Source of the DNA: Gp6-AA40 sp963742105
GTDB taxonomy: Bacteria; Acidobacteriota; Vicinamibacteria; Vicinamibacterales; UBA2999
Assembly: GCA_963742105.1 (NCBI GenBank)
Contig: CAVUKN010000007.1
Location: forward strand, 62,001-126,000
Direction of reading: 5' to 3'
DNA length: 64,000 nt
The notes under the pieces are model-generated. The model saw only the letters and a list, made by a program, of their open reading frames with translations. It made no database searches and was not told the DNA's origin. The position numbers were made by a program, and so were the translations under genes. Shown in pieces: positions 39,764-49,138 of the stretch; positions within the stretch are counted from its first letter, which is position 1; each line of letters starts with the position of its first letter.

Positions 39764-41472
39764 TCCTGCAACACCCATCCGTCGGGATCGATGACGATGC
39801 TGAGCGGCTCTGCGTCGAGTTGCAGGTTGTAGCGTTCGAGGCGTTCGTCGATGTCAACCGACGTTCGGATCGTTCCGCTCGCGGTGGTCAACGTCAGCGT
39901 CAGAGGTGTGCTGAACGTCGGCCAGTCGGCTGGCTGGATTTGTTCGACGGTGATGGTTGCAGTTCGCCGGCTCGCATCCCAGATCGAGCTGGCGCGGAAT
40001 CGCGGAAATCCCGGGCGGAACACCCACTGGTCGAAGAAGCCGGTGAGGTTCATTCCGGACGCGGCCTCCAGCGCTCGCTGGAGATCGGCGGTGGTGCCGG
40101 TGCCATGCTCATGCTCGCGGTAGTAACGGCGGATACCGTCGAAAAACCGATCGTCGCCGAGCCGGCCGCGTAGCATGTGCAGGACCCAGCTGCCTTTGTC
40201 GTAGCTGTCGACGTTGAGCAGGTTGAACAGATCCTCTTCGCCGGTGTCGACGATTGGCGCCGCCGTTCGCGTCGGTGCGACGATGCGCCGGCGTTGCTCC
40301 TCCAGGATCTGCCGGAACGCGGCGACTCCGTCAGCGTGCTCGATGAACAGCGCGGCGAAATAGGTGGCGAAGCCTTCCGAGAGCCACACCTGTGGCCATT
40401 CCGGTTCGGTCACGGCGTCACCGAACCATTGGTGCGCCGTCTCATGGGCGACGGTCAGCTCGATGTTGCGCCCTTCGGCCAGCGACCGTTCGTCATAGAA
40501 GATGGCGGTCGCGTTTTCCATTCCGCCGAAACGGGTCGCGCTCTGCACGTGCGCGAGTCTGTCATACGGGAACGGTGCGATGATCTGGCTGAAGTACTCG
40601 ACCATCGCGGCAGCGCGGCGGAAAGACGCCGCGGCTTTCTCGACGCTGCCCGGGAACAGCCAGGTGGTCACGTCGATGCACCGGCCATTGGTGAAGCATG
40701 GCCGGCCCACGCTTTGTACCCGGAAATCGGCCGCACCAATCACCATGTTGTAGGTGGAGATCGGTTCCTCGATCCTCCACTTGAACCGTCGGCCGGTGGT
40801 GCCGTCCGGCAGTCGACTCGGCGTCGGCTGCCCGTCCGGGGTCCCGTTGGCGACGACCTCCCAGCCGGGTGGCGCGACGATTGTGAACGACGCGGTGGCT
40901 TTGTCCGCCGGATAGTCGAGCGATGGGAACCAGAACCTTGCACGATTCGGCCAGTTGTCGGCGAACACCGCGCGCTTGCCGTCGACGTTCTCCCGGATCG
41001 CCAGGCCATCGTCGGGTGTCCCGCGATAATCGATGGCCACGCGAATCCGGTTCCCGTCCGCTGCACGCGGAACCGGGACCAGCAGTTTGCCGGCAGCGCG
41101 GACGAAACGCGTCACCACATCGTTGACCCGCAGGCGCGTGACGGAAAGGCCGGTGAAGTCGAGCGCCAGGGTATCTGGCGCGTCAGCGGTCACGGCAATG
41201 TCGATCGCGGTACTTCCTTCGATCACAGAGCCGCTGCCCGGCAAGGTCAGGTTGATGTCGTAGTGGAGCGCGTCGAACCCGGCCGGATACTCGCCAGGAG
41301 CGGGCGCCCGCCCAGCCGGGATGGGCGTCGGCTCGGTTGGATCCGCAAGGATGCCGGCGCGTTCCTGTGATCGGATCGGCAGGCTGAACGCAAACGCGCA
41401 GACGAGCACCACAAAGAGGGTGCGAAGAAGCGTGGCGTACGCGTTGCGTTCACGTGCGAGGCCCTTGCTCAT
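39754..41472 (-). CDS. Exported M1-family aminopeptidase
   Basis: This encodes 572 residues. A signal peptide (LLRTLFVVLVCAFAFSLPI) is followed by the M1 beta-domain (YDINLTLPGSGSVIEGS) and the catalytic domain with FGGMENATAIFYDE (exopeptidase motif), VAHETAHQWFGDAVTEPEW (zinc site and third Glu ligand) and LSEGFATYFAALF. It removes N-terminal residues from peptides and probably works in the periplasm. The ATG at 41472 matches the signal peptide; the longer frame upstream is not coding. It follows yhbY and the DinB-like gene on the same strand, separated by a 9-nt repeat array. Confidence 0.93.
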   Translation of the reverse strand: MSKGLARERNAYATLLRTLFVVLVCAFAFSLPIRSQERAGILADPTEPTPIPAGRAPAPGEYPAGFDALHYDINLTLPGSGSVIEGSTAIDIAVTADAPDTLALDFTGLSVTRLRVNDVVTRFVRAAGKLLVPVPRAADGNRIRVAIDYRGTPDDGLAIRENVDGKRAVFADNWPNRARFWFPSLDYPADKATASFTIVAPPGWEVVANGTPDGQPTPSRLPDGTTGRRFKWRIEEPISTYNMVIGAADFRVQSVGRPCFTNGRCIDVTTWLFPGSVEKAAASFRRAAAMVEYFSQIIAPFPYDRLAHVQSATRFGGMENATAIFYDERSLAEGRNIELTVAHETAHQWFGDAVTEPEWPQVWLSEGFATYFAALFIEHADGVAAFRQILEEQRRRIVAPTRTAAPIVDTGEEDLFNLLNVDSYDKGSWVLHMLRGRLGDDRFFDGIRRYYREHEHGTGTTADLQRALEAASGMNLTGFFDQWVFRPGFPRFRASSIWDASRRTATITVEQIQPADWPTFSTPLTLTLTTASGTIRTSVDIDERLERYNLQLDAEPLSIVIDPDGWVLQDSR

Positions 41473-41500
41473 GGTGCATCGTGATGCTGTCACTGCGTGC

Positions 41501-41536
41501 CGAACGACTCGAACGATTCCAACGATTCGAACGACT
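41501..41536. repeat. 36-nt array of four 9-nt units at the yhbY stop codon
   Basis: Four 9-nt units (CGAACGACT or CGAACGATT on the plus strand, one with CCAACG) fill exactly 41501-41536. On the coding strand the first unit reads AGTCGTTCG, and the yhbY stop TAG (41537-41535) uses its first two bases. Arrays of identical length and unit are at 49102-49138, 49773-49808 and 50622-50657. Confidence 0.9.
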
Positions 41537-41816
41537 AGATCGTGTCCTCCTCGCGCGGCCGCCACAGCACGAGCACGCGTCCGACCTGTTGCACGGCTTG
41601 AGCGCCGGTGCGATCGCACAGGATGGTGGTCAACTCGTTGCGACTCTCGCGATCGGCGCCCGACAGCTTGACCTTGATGAGGCCGTGCGCCGTCAGCGAC
41701 CGTTCCACCTCCGCAATGACGGCTTCCGACGCACCCGCCTGGCCGATGGTAACGATTGGCTCCAGTGCATGGGCGCGCGCCTTCAATGCCGCGCGCTGGC
41801 GTGATGTCAACGGCAT
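41535..41816 (-). CDS. yhbY: YhbY-family RNA-binding protein (CRM domain)
   Basis: This encodes 93 residues of the CRM-domain family, which binds ribosomal RNA and helps 50S assembly. Signature parts are LTSRQRAALKARAHALEPIV, TIGQAGASEAVIAEVERSL, HGLIKVKLSG and GRVLVLWRPREED. The GxxG-like loop of the family is in VTIGQAGAS. The ATG at 41816 lies two bases after the stop of the DinB-like gene, so they are cotranscribed. The length is standard. Confidence 0.92.
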   Translation of the reverse strand: MPLTSRQRAALKARAHALEPIVTIGQAGASEAVIAEVERSLTAHGLIKVKLSGADRESRNELTTILCDRTGAQAVQQVGRVLVLWRPREEDTI

Positions 41817-41818
41817 AG

Positions 41819-42352
41819 CTATCCTGGTTGTCCGCTGATGACGCGCAGGTACGCGCGCCAGGGCCCGACCTCCTCCGCGTACTGGTGCGCGAGCACGCGC
41901 GCGATCTGGACGATGTGATCGCAGTCGTGCGCAACCCACGTGGCCAGCAGCTGTCGCAGCGTCACCGGTCCGAGCGCCGGATGCTTGCCTGTGCGATCGA
42001 GGTCACCATCGGTCACGCACAGCTCCTCGAGTTGTGCCAGGCCGTCCCGGCGCAGCAAGGCGAACTCGTCGAGCAGACTCGCCATCGTGCGCCCGCGCGC
42101 AGTGTCGAACTGCGCAAATCGATCGAATGGTTCGAAGCTACGCGTATCGCCCTCGCTCAGGATCAATCGCGCTCGCGGTATCCAGTCGGTTCGTTCGCCC
42201 TGAATGAGGTGGCCCACCACGTCGAAGGCGCTCCAGGTGTCGCCGCCCTCGTTCGACCTGACCCACGCGTCGGGTAGCGGCCGAAGCCAGGCGTCGACGA
42301 GAAATGGTGTCCGCGCAAGCACCGCCATCGCGTCCGCCAGATCAAACCGCAT
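41819..42352 (-). CDS. DinB-like (DUF664/DfsB-fold) metal-binding protein
   Basis: This encodes 177 residues forming a four-helix DinB-type bundle. Metal-ligand positions are visible as VVGHLIQGERTDW and, in the last helix, WVAHDCDHIVQIARVLA. Such proteins are metal-dependent thiol S-transferases or of unknown role. An ATG at 42352 or GTG at 42358 may serve as the start. It precedes yhbY in a run that also includes the M1 aminopeptidase. The frameshifted bundle protein at 49139 is related only in fold. Confidence 0.8.
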   Translation of the reverse strand: MRFDLADAMAVLARTPFLVDAWLRPLPDAWVRSNEGGDTWSAFDVVGHLIQGERTDWIPRARLILSEGDTRSFEPFDRFAQFDTARGRTMASLLDEFALLRRDGLAQLEELCVTDGDLDRTGKHPALGPVTLRQLLATWVAHDCDHIVQIARVLAHQYAEEVGPWRAYLRVISGQPG

Positions 42353-42555
42353 CGGCACACGGTTCTCGACTGGCGGCCCCTATGTGGAGTGCACACGATT
42401 TCATCACCGGTCCGTTTCGCTTGTCGATTTGACGCTCGACTTTGAACACCTTTATTCACCTCGCAGGGCGACAGGCTCAGCGATTACAGCTGAATTGACA
42501 TCGGCGAGCCGCAAAAGTCATAGTGGCACGCCGCCTGCTCCGGTCCAGTATAGGC

Positions 42556-43155
42556 ATGGAGAATCCCGTCATTGGTCGTCTCATCACGGCTGGCGCCGTG
42601 CCGGCCGACACTGCTGCCAGCGACGGCATCGCTGTCACCGGCTGGTGGGAGTGCATCTTCGCATGGGGCCGGACGATCGTCACGGCAGCCGTGTATACCA
42701 AGCTGATCGTGCTGTTCCTCTTCCAGGTGGCGCGGGTGGACGGGCAGAGCATGGCGCCGACGCTGGCCGATCGCGATCGGCTGATCGTCAACAAGTTCAC
42801 CTATCAGGTCAGCGCGCCCCGCAAGGGCGACATCGTGATGTTCTACTACCCGCTGAATCCGGACGAAGCGTTCGTCAAGCGCGTCATCGCCGAAGAGGGC
42901 GACACGGTCCGCATCGCCGGCGGGTATGTCTATGTGAACAACGTGCCGCTCGACGACAGCTATGTCGCGCCCGAGTACCGCAGTCACGAAGACTTCGGGC
43001 CAGAAACCGTCCGCCCCGGCTTTTATTTCGTCCTGGGTGACCATCGCAACGACAGCTCCGACAGCCGCGACTGGGGTCTGGTGCCGAAGAAATACATCGT
43101 GGGTAAGGTGGACGCCCGGTGGTGGCCGGCGACACAGGCGCGCATCTTCCATTAG
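42556..43155 (+). CDS. lepB: Signal peptidase I (paralogue 2)
   Basis: This encodes 199 residues from the ATG at 42556; a GTG at 42523 would add 11 residues. One span (TIVTAAVYTKLIVLFLFQVA) precedes the catalytic Ser (VDGQSMAPTL) and Lys (DEAFVKRVIAEEGDTV), with GDHRNDSSDSRDWG as the C-terminal box. It is very close to the paralogue at 35469, with nearly identical DRLIVNKF and SAPRKGDIVMFYYP segments, so a recent duplication is likely. The N-terminal cytoplasmic part is shorter and unlike that of paralogue 1, which may reflect different partners. No strong ribosome binding site is visible. Confidence 0.88.
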   Translation: MENPVIGRLITAGAVPADTAASDGIAVTGWWECIFAWGRTIVTAAVYTKLIVLFLFQVARVDGQSMAPTLADRDRLIVNKFTYQVSAPRKGDIVMFYYPLNPDEAFVKRVIAEEGDTVRIAGGYVYVNNVPLDDSYVAPEYRSHEDFGPETVRPGFYFVLGDHRNDSSDSRDWGLVPKKYIVGKVDARWWPATQARIFH

Positions 43156-43265
43156 ACCGTGTTCCAGGCACGCGCCACGGCTGCGTCCGGCGGGATGCTC
43201 ACGGCGCTGAAAGCCCAACCCGCTGGCCACGTCCAGCCCTGGCTTCGGTATACTCGACATTCAAG

Positions 43266-43871
43266 ATGACTCCGGTCGTCTGGCTCCGCCGCATCGTCTG
43301 GGTTGCATTCGCCCTGTTGCTCGTCTCGACCGCCGAAGCGGCCGGCCTGGCACTCACCGCTGATTTCGATGGCGACGGGCGCACCGATACCGTCTCGATC
43401 GATCGCGCCGACCCGTCGATCCTCCACGTCCATCTCTCGCGCACGGCCACCACGGCGCAGATTCGACGGTCCCGTCCCGTCCTGCAAATCGTCGCCAGGG
43501 ATCTCGATGGCGATAACCTGCCGGAACTGATCACCACTGAAGACGTCAGTCCGTCGGCGTGGACGCGCCGGCATACCTTGCGGGTGTGGAAGCCGGATAT
43601 GGCCCGTGGCTTCCGCACCATTCATCCTCGCCGCCGCGGCCCTGGCACGGTCAAGGCTCCGGCCCGCGAGGCGCTGCACGAGGACGACCCCGCCGACGAC
43701 GCGGCCGAGGATCTCACCAGCATTCTGCCCTCGCGCGAGTCGGTGACCACCCGCGACCCGCTTGCTGCCGGGCCGGCGTGCACCAGCATTCTTCCGGCGT
43801 TGCCTTCTGACGCGACGCTCGTTTCAAGCCTTCCCGTCGCTCCGTCTACTCCCCGCGCACCACCCGCCTAG
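43266..43871 (+). CDS. Exported protein with an FG-GAP/VCBS-like repeat
   Basis: This encodes 201 residues with a signal peptide (IVWVAFALLLVSTAEAAG). Two short repeats of the FG-GAP type follow, TADFDGDGRTDTVSIDR and ARDLDGDNLPELITTED, which bind calcium in integrin-like propellers. The rest is a Pro/Ala/Ser-rich tail, probably disordered. A whole propeller would need more repeats, so this is a fragment-like member or a small accessory protein. The function is unknown. Confidence 0.65.
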   Translation: MTPVVWLRRIVWVAFALLLVSTAEAAGLALTADFDGDGRTDTVSIDRADPSILHVHLSRTATTAQIRRSRPVLQIVARDLDGDNLPELITTEDVSPSAWTRRHTLRVWKPDMARGFRTIHPRRRGPGTVKAPAREALHEDDPADDAAEDLTSILPSRESVTTRDPLAAGPACTSILPALPSDATLVSSLPVAPSTPRAPPA

Positions 43872-43988
43872 ATCGCCCGCGGACATTCTGCTTGCCCGAC
43901 GGCTGGTACCGAACCGGTGCCCGGCCGCGTGCGCCTGCAGCGGTTCACTCTCTTTGCGTGCCTTCCGGCACGGCGTAGGTGCGGTTCC

Positions 43989-45384
43989 ATGCGTATCGTC
44001 CTGGCAGATCTCAAAGGCGCTGACGGGTTCGTCAGCAAGGACACAGTGGCGGGTGGCTACGGCTCACGCCTGCGTCCGTTTTCGAAGATGACGGCGGTGA
44101 TTGCGGGTGTGAAGCGACGCTTTCACGACCTGCCGAGCGTGCATCTCGGCTACGCGGCCGCGCTCGCGGTGCGGGCTGGTCATGCTATTACCGCCTCGAG
44201 TGGGGAACTGGTCGACGGCGATGTGGCGATCGTGTTGTCCTCGCTCGTCGATCACAAGCGCGAAGCGGCATTCGGCCGTGCGATGCGGGAACGGGGCGTC
44301 CGAGTCGGCTATATCGGCCTGGCCGCTTCCAGGCTGCCGCAGCTGTTCGAATCGGATGCCGACTTCATCGTTCAGGGAGAACCTGAGCATGCGCTACGGC
44401 GCGTCATGGCGGGTGAACGGCTCACCGGGCCTGGTGGACAGCCCGGCACTCGACGACCTGGATGCGTTGCCGTTTCCGGCGTGGGCATCGTTGCTGCGGG
44501 CGCGCGGACGCGTGCGCGTCCCGTTCGCGGGCCGACCGCTGGGGGGCTCGCTGCCCGTGCTCGCCAGCCGCAGCTGCCCGGAGTTCTGCACGTACTGCCC
44601 GCACCGGATCGAGGCGAAATATCGCGCGCGATCGGTGAACAACATTCTCGACGAGCTCTCGTACATCGCGGACACGGTCGGTCACGTCCACATCGTGTTC
44701 CGCGATCCCTTGTTCAGCGAGCAGCGCGATCGGGTCCTCGCGCTGTGTGAGGGCATCCAGGTTCGCGGCCTGCGCCACACGTTCGAGTGCGAGACCAGGC
44801 TGGATCGCCTGGACGACGACCTGCTGACGGCGATGCACCGTGCCGGCTTGCGTGCCATGAGCTTCGGCGTGGAGGCCGTTTCTCCAGACACGCTGAAGAA
44901 GGTCGGGCGGCGTCCCATCCCCGAGCGGCACCAGCGCCAGGTGCTTGCCCATTGCCGTGCGCTCGGCATCGTCACGGCGGCGTTCTACGTCCTCGGGTTC
45001 ACCGAGGACACGTGGGAATCCATCCGCGCCACCATCGACTACTCGCTGGAACTGGGGTCGACGGTCGCGCAGTTCAAGGTGCTCACACCCTATCCGGGGA
45101 CGCCGCTGTTCAAGCGGATGGAACCGCTCATCAGTGAGACGGACTGGGAGGAATTCGACGGCTTCACGCCAACCTTCCGGCATCCGCACCTCTCGGGGAG
45201 CGAATTGCGCTTCCTGCTCGGAAGTGCCTATACGCGCTTCTACATGCGACCGTCGTTCGTGGCCAACTACCTTCGCATCACCGCGCCGCGGGTGCGGCGG
45301 GTGGTGGCCAGGCTCGACACGCATGTCGAACGTCGGCACGGGCGTCGAGAAACCGCGCTGTTGGAGCGAGCGCTGTCATGGTAA
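43989..45384 (+). CDS. B12-binding radical SAM protein, one apparent frameshift
   Basis: This encodes about 464 residues. The N-terminal half is a cobalamin-binding-type domain (GGYGSRLRPFSKM, VRVGYIGLAASRLPQLF, DFIVQGEPEHALRRVMAGE). The second half is a radical SAM domain with the CxxxCxxC cluster ligands in RSCPEFCTYCPHRIE, then VHIVFRDPLFSEQRD and MSFGVEAVSPDTLKKVGR. The two parts are in different frames, with the break near 44425 (GERLTG to LVDSPALDDLDALPFPAW). Relatives methylate or rearrange unreactive carbons in lipid and natural-product pathways. The stop overlaps the start of the DegT gene by 7 bases. Confidence 0.85.
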
Positions 45385-46650
45385 CGGCGATTTCCCGTTA
45401 TGGCGTCCGGGTCATCCCGGACACGATGCAGGTGATCACGGCCCTGCAGAAGAAGGGGCAGCTGATCGAGGGTCCGGACATTGACGCCTTCGAGGAGACG
45501 TTCGCGCAACGGTTCGGCCATTCGCGGGCGGTCGCGACGTCGTATGGCCGGATGGCGTTCTACTACATCCTTCAGGCGCTCGATCTGCCGAAGGGCAGCG
45601 AGATCATTTTTCCCGCGCTGACGTTCTGGGTGATGCCGGAGATGGCCCGGGTCTGCGGCCTGAGGCCGGTCTTTGCCGACGTCGATCCGGTGACGTTCAA
45701 CATGACGCCGCGTAGTTTCGAACGGGCCATCACGGCGCGGACGGCGGCCGTGGTGCCGACCCATCTCTGGGGGCTTCCGTGCGACATGTCGGAGATCCTC
45801 GACATCGCGCGGCAGAACGATCTGCGCGTCGTCGAGGACTGCGCGCACGCGCTCGGTGCCCAGTACCGCGGCCGCAACGTCGGCACCTTCGGCGACGCGG
45901 CGATCTTCAGCCTGCAGACGTTCAAGCCGCTGAATGCGTACGGTGGCGGCGTCGCGGTCACACGTGAGCCGCAACTGGGTACACGCGTCGCGGCGCTTGC
46001 ACGTGCCGAACCGCTCACCGATCGCAAGACGGTTGAACAGCGGCTGTGGCACGGCCGCGTCATGCGGATCGCCACACGCCCGCCGGTGTTCACGTGGACG
46101 ATGTTTCCCCTCATGTACGCGTGCACGAGGCTTCACTGGAGCCTGGATATGTACTTCTGGGAACCAATCCGCCCCCTGGAACCGCTGCCGGACGACTATC
46201 GGCGGCGGCTGTCGAACGTCCAGGCGGCGCTCGCGCTCGAAGGCTTGCAATACCTCGACGCCTGGACGGCGCGGACCCAGCAGCACTGCGTCGCGCATGA
46301 GCGCGATCCTCAATGGTGTGCCCGGTGTGCGGGTCCCCACGGTGCCAGCGGATCGAACACACGCCTTCTATCAATACTGTGCCTACGTGCCGTCGCGGGA
46401 CGAAGTCGTCGACGCGTGCCTCCGCCGCGGCGTCGACATCGAGACGTTGCACGTCGACGTCTGCTCCGAGCTCGACCTGTTCGGGGAGAAGACGTGGTCC
46501 GCGCCTGGTGCGCGGACCACGACGCACACCATTCAGATTCCCGTGTACGAGGGGCTGGAAGACGGACAACTGGACCGTGTGGCTCGCGTGGTGCGCGACG
46601 CGGTGCTCGCGCTGCGCGTGCCGGCGACCGCAGCGGTGACGCAATCGTGA
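45378..46650 (+). CDS. DegT/DnrJ/EryC1-family PLP aminotransferase, one apparent frameshift
   Basis: This encodes about 424 residues that would use PLP to aminate a keto sugar or similar ketone. The PLP Lys lies in FSLQTFKPLNAYGGGVAV, with VVEDCAHALGAQYRG before it (the Asp that holds the ring) and PTHLWGLPCD. The reading frame changes near 46290, after DAWTARTQQHC; the continuation MSAILNGVPGVRVPTVP runs on to the stop at 46648-46650. The end region THAFYQYCAYVPSRDEVV fits the family. It is in one operon with the radical SAM and DedA genes, suggesting biosynthesis of an amino-modified cell-surface or secondary metabolite. Confidence 0.85.
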
Positions 46651-46671
46651 TGGCCGAGACTCGCCATCGCC

Positions 46672-47214
46672 ATGCCGTACGTCGGCGTCTTCACCGGCGC
46701 GATGATCGAAGGTGAGGTGGCGTACGTGATCGCCGCGACCCTGGTCGGACGGGGTTATCTGGACCCGCTCGGGGTGATCATGGCCGGCGCGGCGGGCGCC
46801 GCATGCGGTGACCAGTTCTACTTCTACCTGCTGCGGGGACGGCTGCGGCGATGGCTCGATCGGTTCGACACCATTGCCCGGCGCGGGCGGCACCTGGCGG
46901 CCCGCGTCCGTCGGCACCAGGCGCCGACAGTCCTGCTCATTCGCTTTGCGCCCGGCCTCCGGATCGCGCTGGCCGCGGCCTGCGCCTACGCCGGCGTCAG
47001 TCCGCTCCGGTTTACGCTGCTCAACTTCGTGTCGGCGGTGTGCTGGGCTATCGTCCTGCTCGTCCTCGTGGCCTGGCTCGGCCCGACGTACCTGCCGTCG
47101 CTCGGGATCTCCGGCTGGTGGAGCGCGCTGATTCCGGCGGCCGTCATCCTCCTGGTATTCCGCCTGCTCGGCCGAGTCGAACACCATGCACTCGAAGACC
47201 CGTCCGAGGCCTAG
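46672..47214 (+). CDS. DedA/VTT-family membrane protein
   Basis: This encodes 180 residues with four or five membrane segments: MPYVGVFTGAMIEGEVAYVI, LGVIMAGAAGAACGDQFYFY (with the DQFYFYLLRG signature), TVLLIRFAPGLRIALAAACAY and a long C-terminal span. DedA proteins are lipid scramblase-like membrane proteins needed for envelope homeostasis. The Arg in FAPGLRIALA and the acidic EGE in helix 1 are the family's key residues. The ATG at 46672 lies 21 bases after the aminotransferase stop. Confidence 0.87.
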   Translation: MPYVGVFTGAMIEGEVAYVIAATLVGRGYLDPLGVIMAGAAGAACGDQFYFYLLRGRLRRWLDRFDTIARRGRHLAARVRRHQAPTVLLIRFAPGLRIALAAACAYAGVSPLRFTLLNFVSAVCWAIVLLVLVAWLGPTYLPSLGISGWWSALIPAAVILLVFRLLGRVEHHALEDPSEA

Positions 47215-47329
47215 ACCGTCCCTCGGCTCACGGTTCCCGGGTGCCATGAGGCTGCGGGCGGGCGAACGGGGATCTGAGCCGAAGCCGCTCGCGTCGAGGA
47301 GGGAGGCGTTGCCCGATTAGACTCTCTAC

Positions 47330-49102
47330 ATGACGCCAGTTCCTGACGAGACTCGCCGAAGGCCAGATGAACCTCCCTCCCGCAGCGGCGGGGACGAGGC
47401 GGCCGGAGAAGCGTTGCCGGCCAGCGGTTCGCCGTCGCTGGCGCGAGTTGCCGAGCGAGTGTCCGCGCGGCCGGAACGGATTTTTCCGATCCTGACGCCG
47501 GCGCAGATCGAGCGGATCCTGCTGCACGGTCGTCGTCGCCCGACTTCGCCAGGTGAGGTCCTGATCCACCCAGGCGACGCCGACGCGCCGTTCTATGTCG
47601 TCCTCAGCGGAACGCTCCACGCGCTGCGGCCGGGGACGTCTTTGCCGTTCGTGACACACCAGCATGGCCAGTTTTCCGGTGAAGCGGCGCTGATCACGGG
47701 GCGTCCCGCGATCGCCCAGATCGAGGTGGGCCAGGCTGGTGAGGTGGTCGAGCTCAATCGCGACGCGTTGTTCGCGTTGCTGCAGTCCGATGCCGAGTTG
47801 AGCGAGATCCTGATGCGCGCGTTCATCCTGCGACGTCTGGAGCTGATTGCGCGCGATTACGGCGACGTGATCGTGATCGGGTCCTCGCTCTGCGCCGGCA
47901 CGCTCCGCGTCAAGGAGTTCCTCACGCGCAACGGCCACCCGTTCCATTACGTCGACCTCGACCACGATGCAGAATCCGAGGCGCTGCTGAATCGATTCCA
48001 CATCACCGTCGACGATGTCCCGGTTGTCATCTGCCGCGACACCGCAGTCCTGCGCGATCCGACCAATGCGCAGATCGCCGAGTGCCTCGGTTTCAACCAG
48101 ACTGTCGATCGGACCCATCGGCGCGATCTGGTCATCGTCGGCGGCGGCCCCGCCGGACTCGCCGCTGCGGTTTACGGCGCGTCGGAAGGCCTCGATGTGC
48201 TCGTGCTCGAGTCGGGCTCGCCCGGCGGCCAGGCGGGGTCGAGTTCGCGGATCGAGAACTACCTCGGGTTCCCGACCGGTATTTCCGGGTTGGAACTGAC
48301 CGGTCGCGCTTACGCGCAGGCGCGGAAGTTTGGCGCCGAGATGCTGATCGCGCAGGCGGCAACCGGGCTGATGTGCGATCAACGTCCGACCTACGTGGTG
48401 CGCATGGCCGACGGCGCACGCATCGCCGCGCGCGCGATTGTGATTGCCACCGGAGCTGAATATCGGCGGCCGCCGATCGCCAACCTGCCGCGCTTCGAGG
48501 GCGCCGGCATCTACTACGCCGCGACGCCGATGGAGGCACAGCTTTGTGCCGACCAGGAGGTCATCGTCGTCGGCGGTGGCAACTCCGCCGGTCAGGCCGC
48601 GGTGTTTCTGGCGCAGACGGCGTCACGCGTGCACGTGATGGTTCGGTCCGACGGCCTGGCGGAGTCGATGTCGCGTTACCTCATACGCCGGATCGAGGAC
48701 CATCCGCGGATGACGGTGTCGACCAACACCGAGATCGTCGGCCTCGATGGCGACGGGCACCTCGAACGCGTGCAATGCCGCGACAACCGGAGCGGCGGGG
48801 TCCGCGACTTCGACGTGCGTCACGTGTTCATGATGACTGGCGCCGTGCCGAACACGACCTGGCTGAACGGCTGCATCACTCTCGACGACAGCGGCTTCAT
48901 CAAGACCGGACCGGACTTGACGCCGGAGGATCTGGCGGCGGCCTCGTGGCCGCTGAGCCGCCAGCCGTTCCTGCTCGAGACCAGCCGGCCCGGCGTGTTC
49001 GCCGTCGGTGATGTTCGCGGCGGCAACATCAAGCGAGTGGCGTCGGCAGTAGGCGAAGGCGCCATCGCGGTCGCGTTCGTGCACCAGGTGCTCAGGGGGT
49101 AA
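47330..49102 (+). CDS. Fusion: cNMP-binding, glutaredoxin-like and thioredoxin-reductase-like domains
   Basis: This encodes 590 residues in three parts. A cyclic-nucleotide-binding fold (residues 50-155; IHPGDADAPFYVVLSGTLHA, GQFSGEAALITGRPAIAQIE) lacks the canonical RTA phosphate cassette. A glutaredoxin-like domain (180-260; GSSLCAGTLRVKEFLTRNG, with a single Cys) follows, then a thioredoxin-reductase-like flavoprotein (265-590; VIVGGGPAGLAAAVYGASEG, SPGGQAGSSSRIENYLGFP, VIVVGGGNSAGQAAVFLA, PGVFAVGDVRGG). The redox CxxC of true TrxR is replaced (IYYAATPMEAQ where YCATC is expected). It is probably an NADPH-dependent oxidoreductase regulated by a ligand at the N-terminal domain. The stop codon touches a 36-nt repeat array. 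Confidence 0.9.
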   Translation: MTPVPDETRRRPDEPPSRSGGDEAAGEALPASGSPSLARVAERVSARPERIFPILTPAQIERILLHGRRRPTSPGEVLIHPGDADAPFYVVLSGTLHALRPGTSLPFVTHQHGQFSGEAALITGRPAIAQIEVGQAGEVVELNRDALFALLQSDAELSEILMRAFILRRLELIARDYGDVIVIGSSLCAGTLRVKEFLTRNGHPFHYVDLDHDAESEALLNRFHITVDDVPVVICRDTAVLRDPTNAQIAECLGFNQTVDRTHRRDLVIVGGGPAGLAAAVYGASEGLDVLVLESGSPGGQAGSSSRIENYLGFPTGISGLELTGRAYAQARKFGAEMLIAQAATGLMCDQRPTYVVRMADGARIAARAIVIATGAEYRRPPIANLPRFEGAGIYYAATPMEAQLCADQEVIVVGGGNSAGQAAVFLAQTASRVHVMVRSDGLAESMSRYLIRRIEDHPRMTVSTNTEIVGLDGDGHLERVQCRDNRSGGVRDFDVRHVFMMTGAVPNTTWLNGCITLDDSGFIKTGPDLTPEDLAAASWPLSRQPFLLETSRPGVFAVGDVRGGNIKRVASAVGEGAIAVAFVHQVLRG

Positions 49103-49138
49103 GTCGTTCGAACGTTCAGATCGTTCGAAACGTTCGCC
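49102..49138. repeat. 36-nt array of 9-nt units filling the gap between two convergent stops
   Basis: The gap between the TAA of the flavoprotein gene (49100-49102) and the TAA of the convergent gene (complement of 49139-49141) is exactly 36 bases, occupied by four 9-nt units. The first unit starts at the last A of TAA (AGTCGTTCG). The other units keep (A/T)CGTTC. So both stop codons border the array with no other sequence. Confidence 0.9.
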
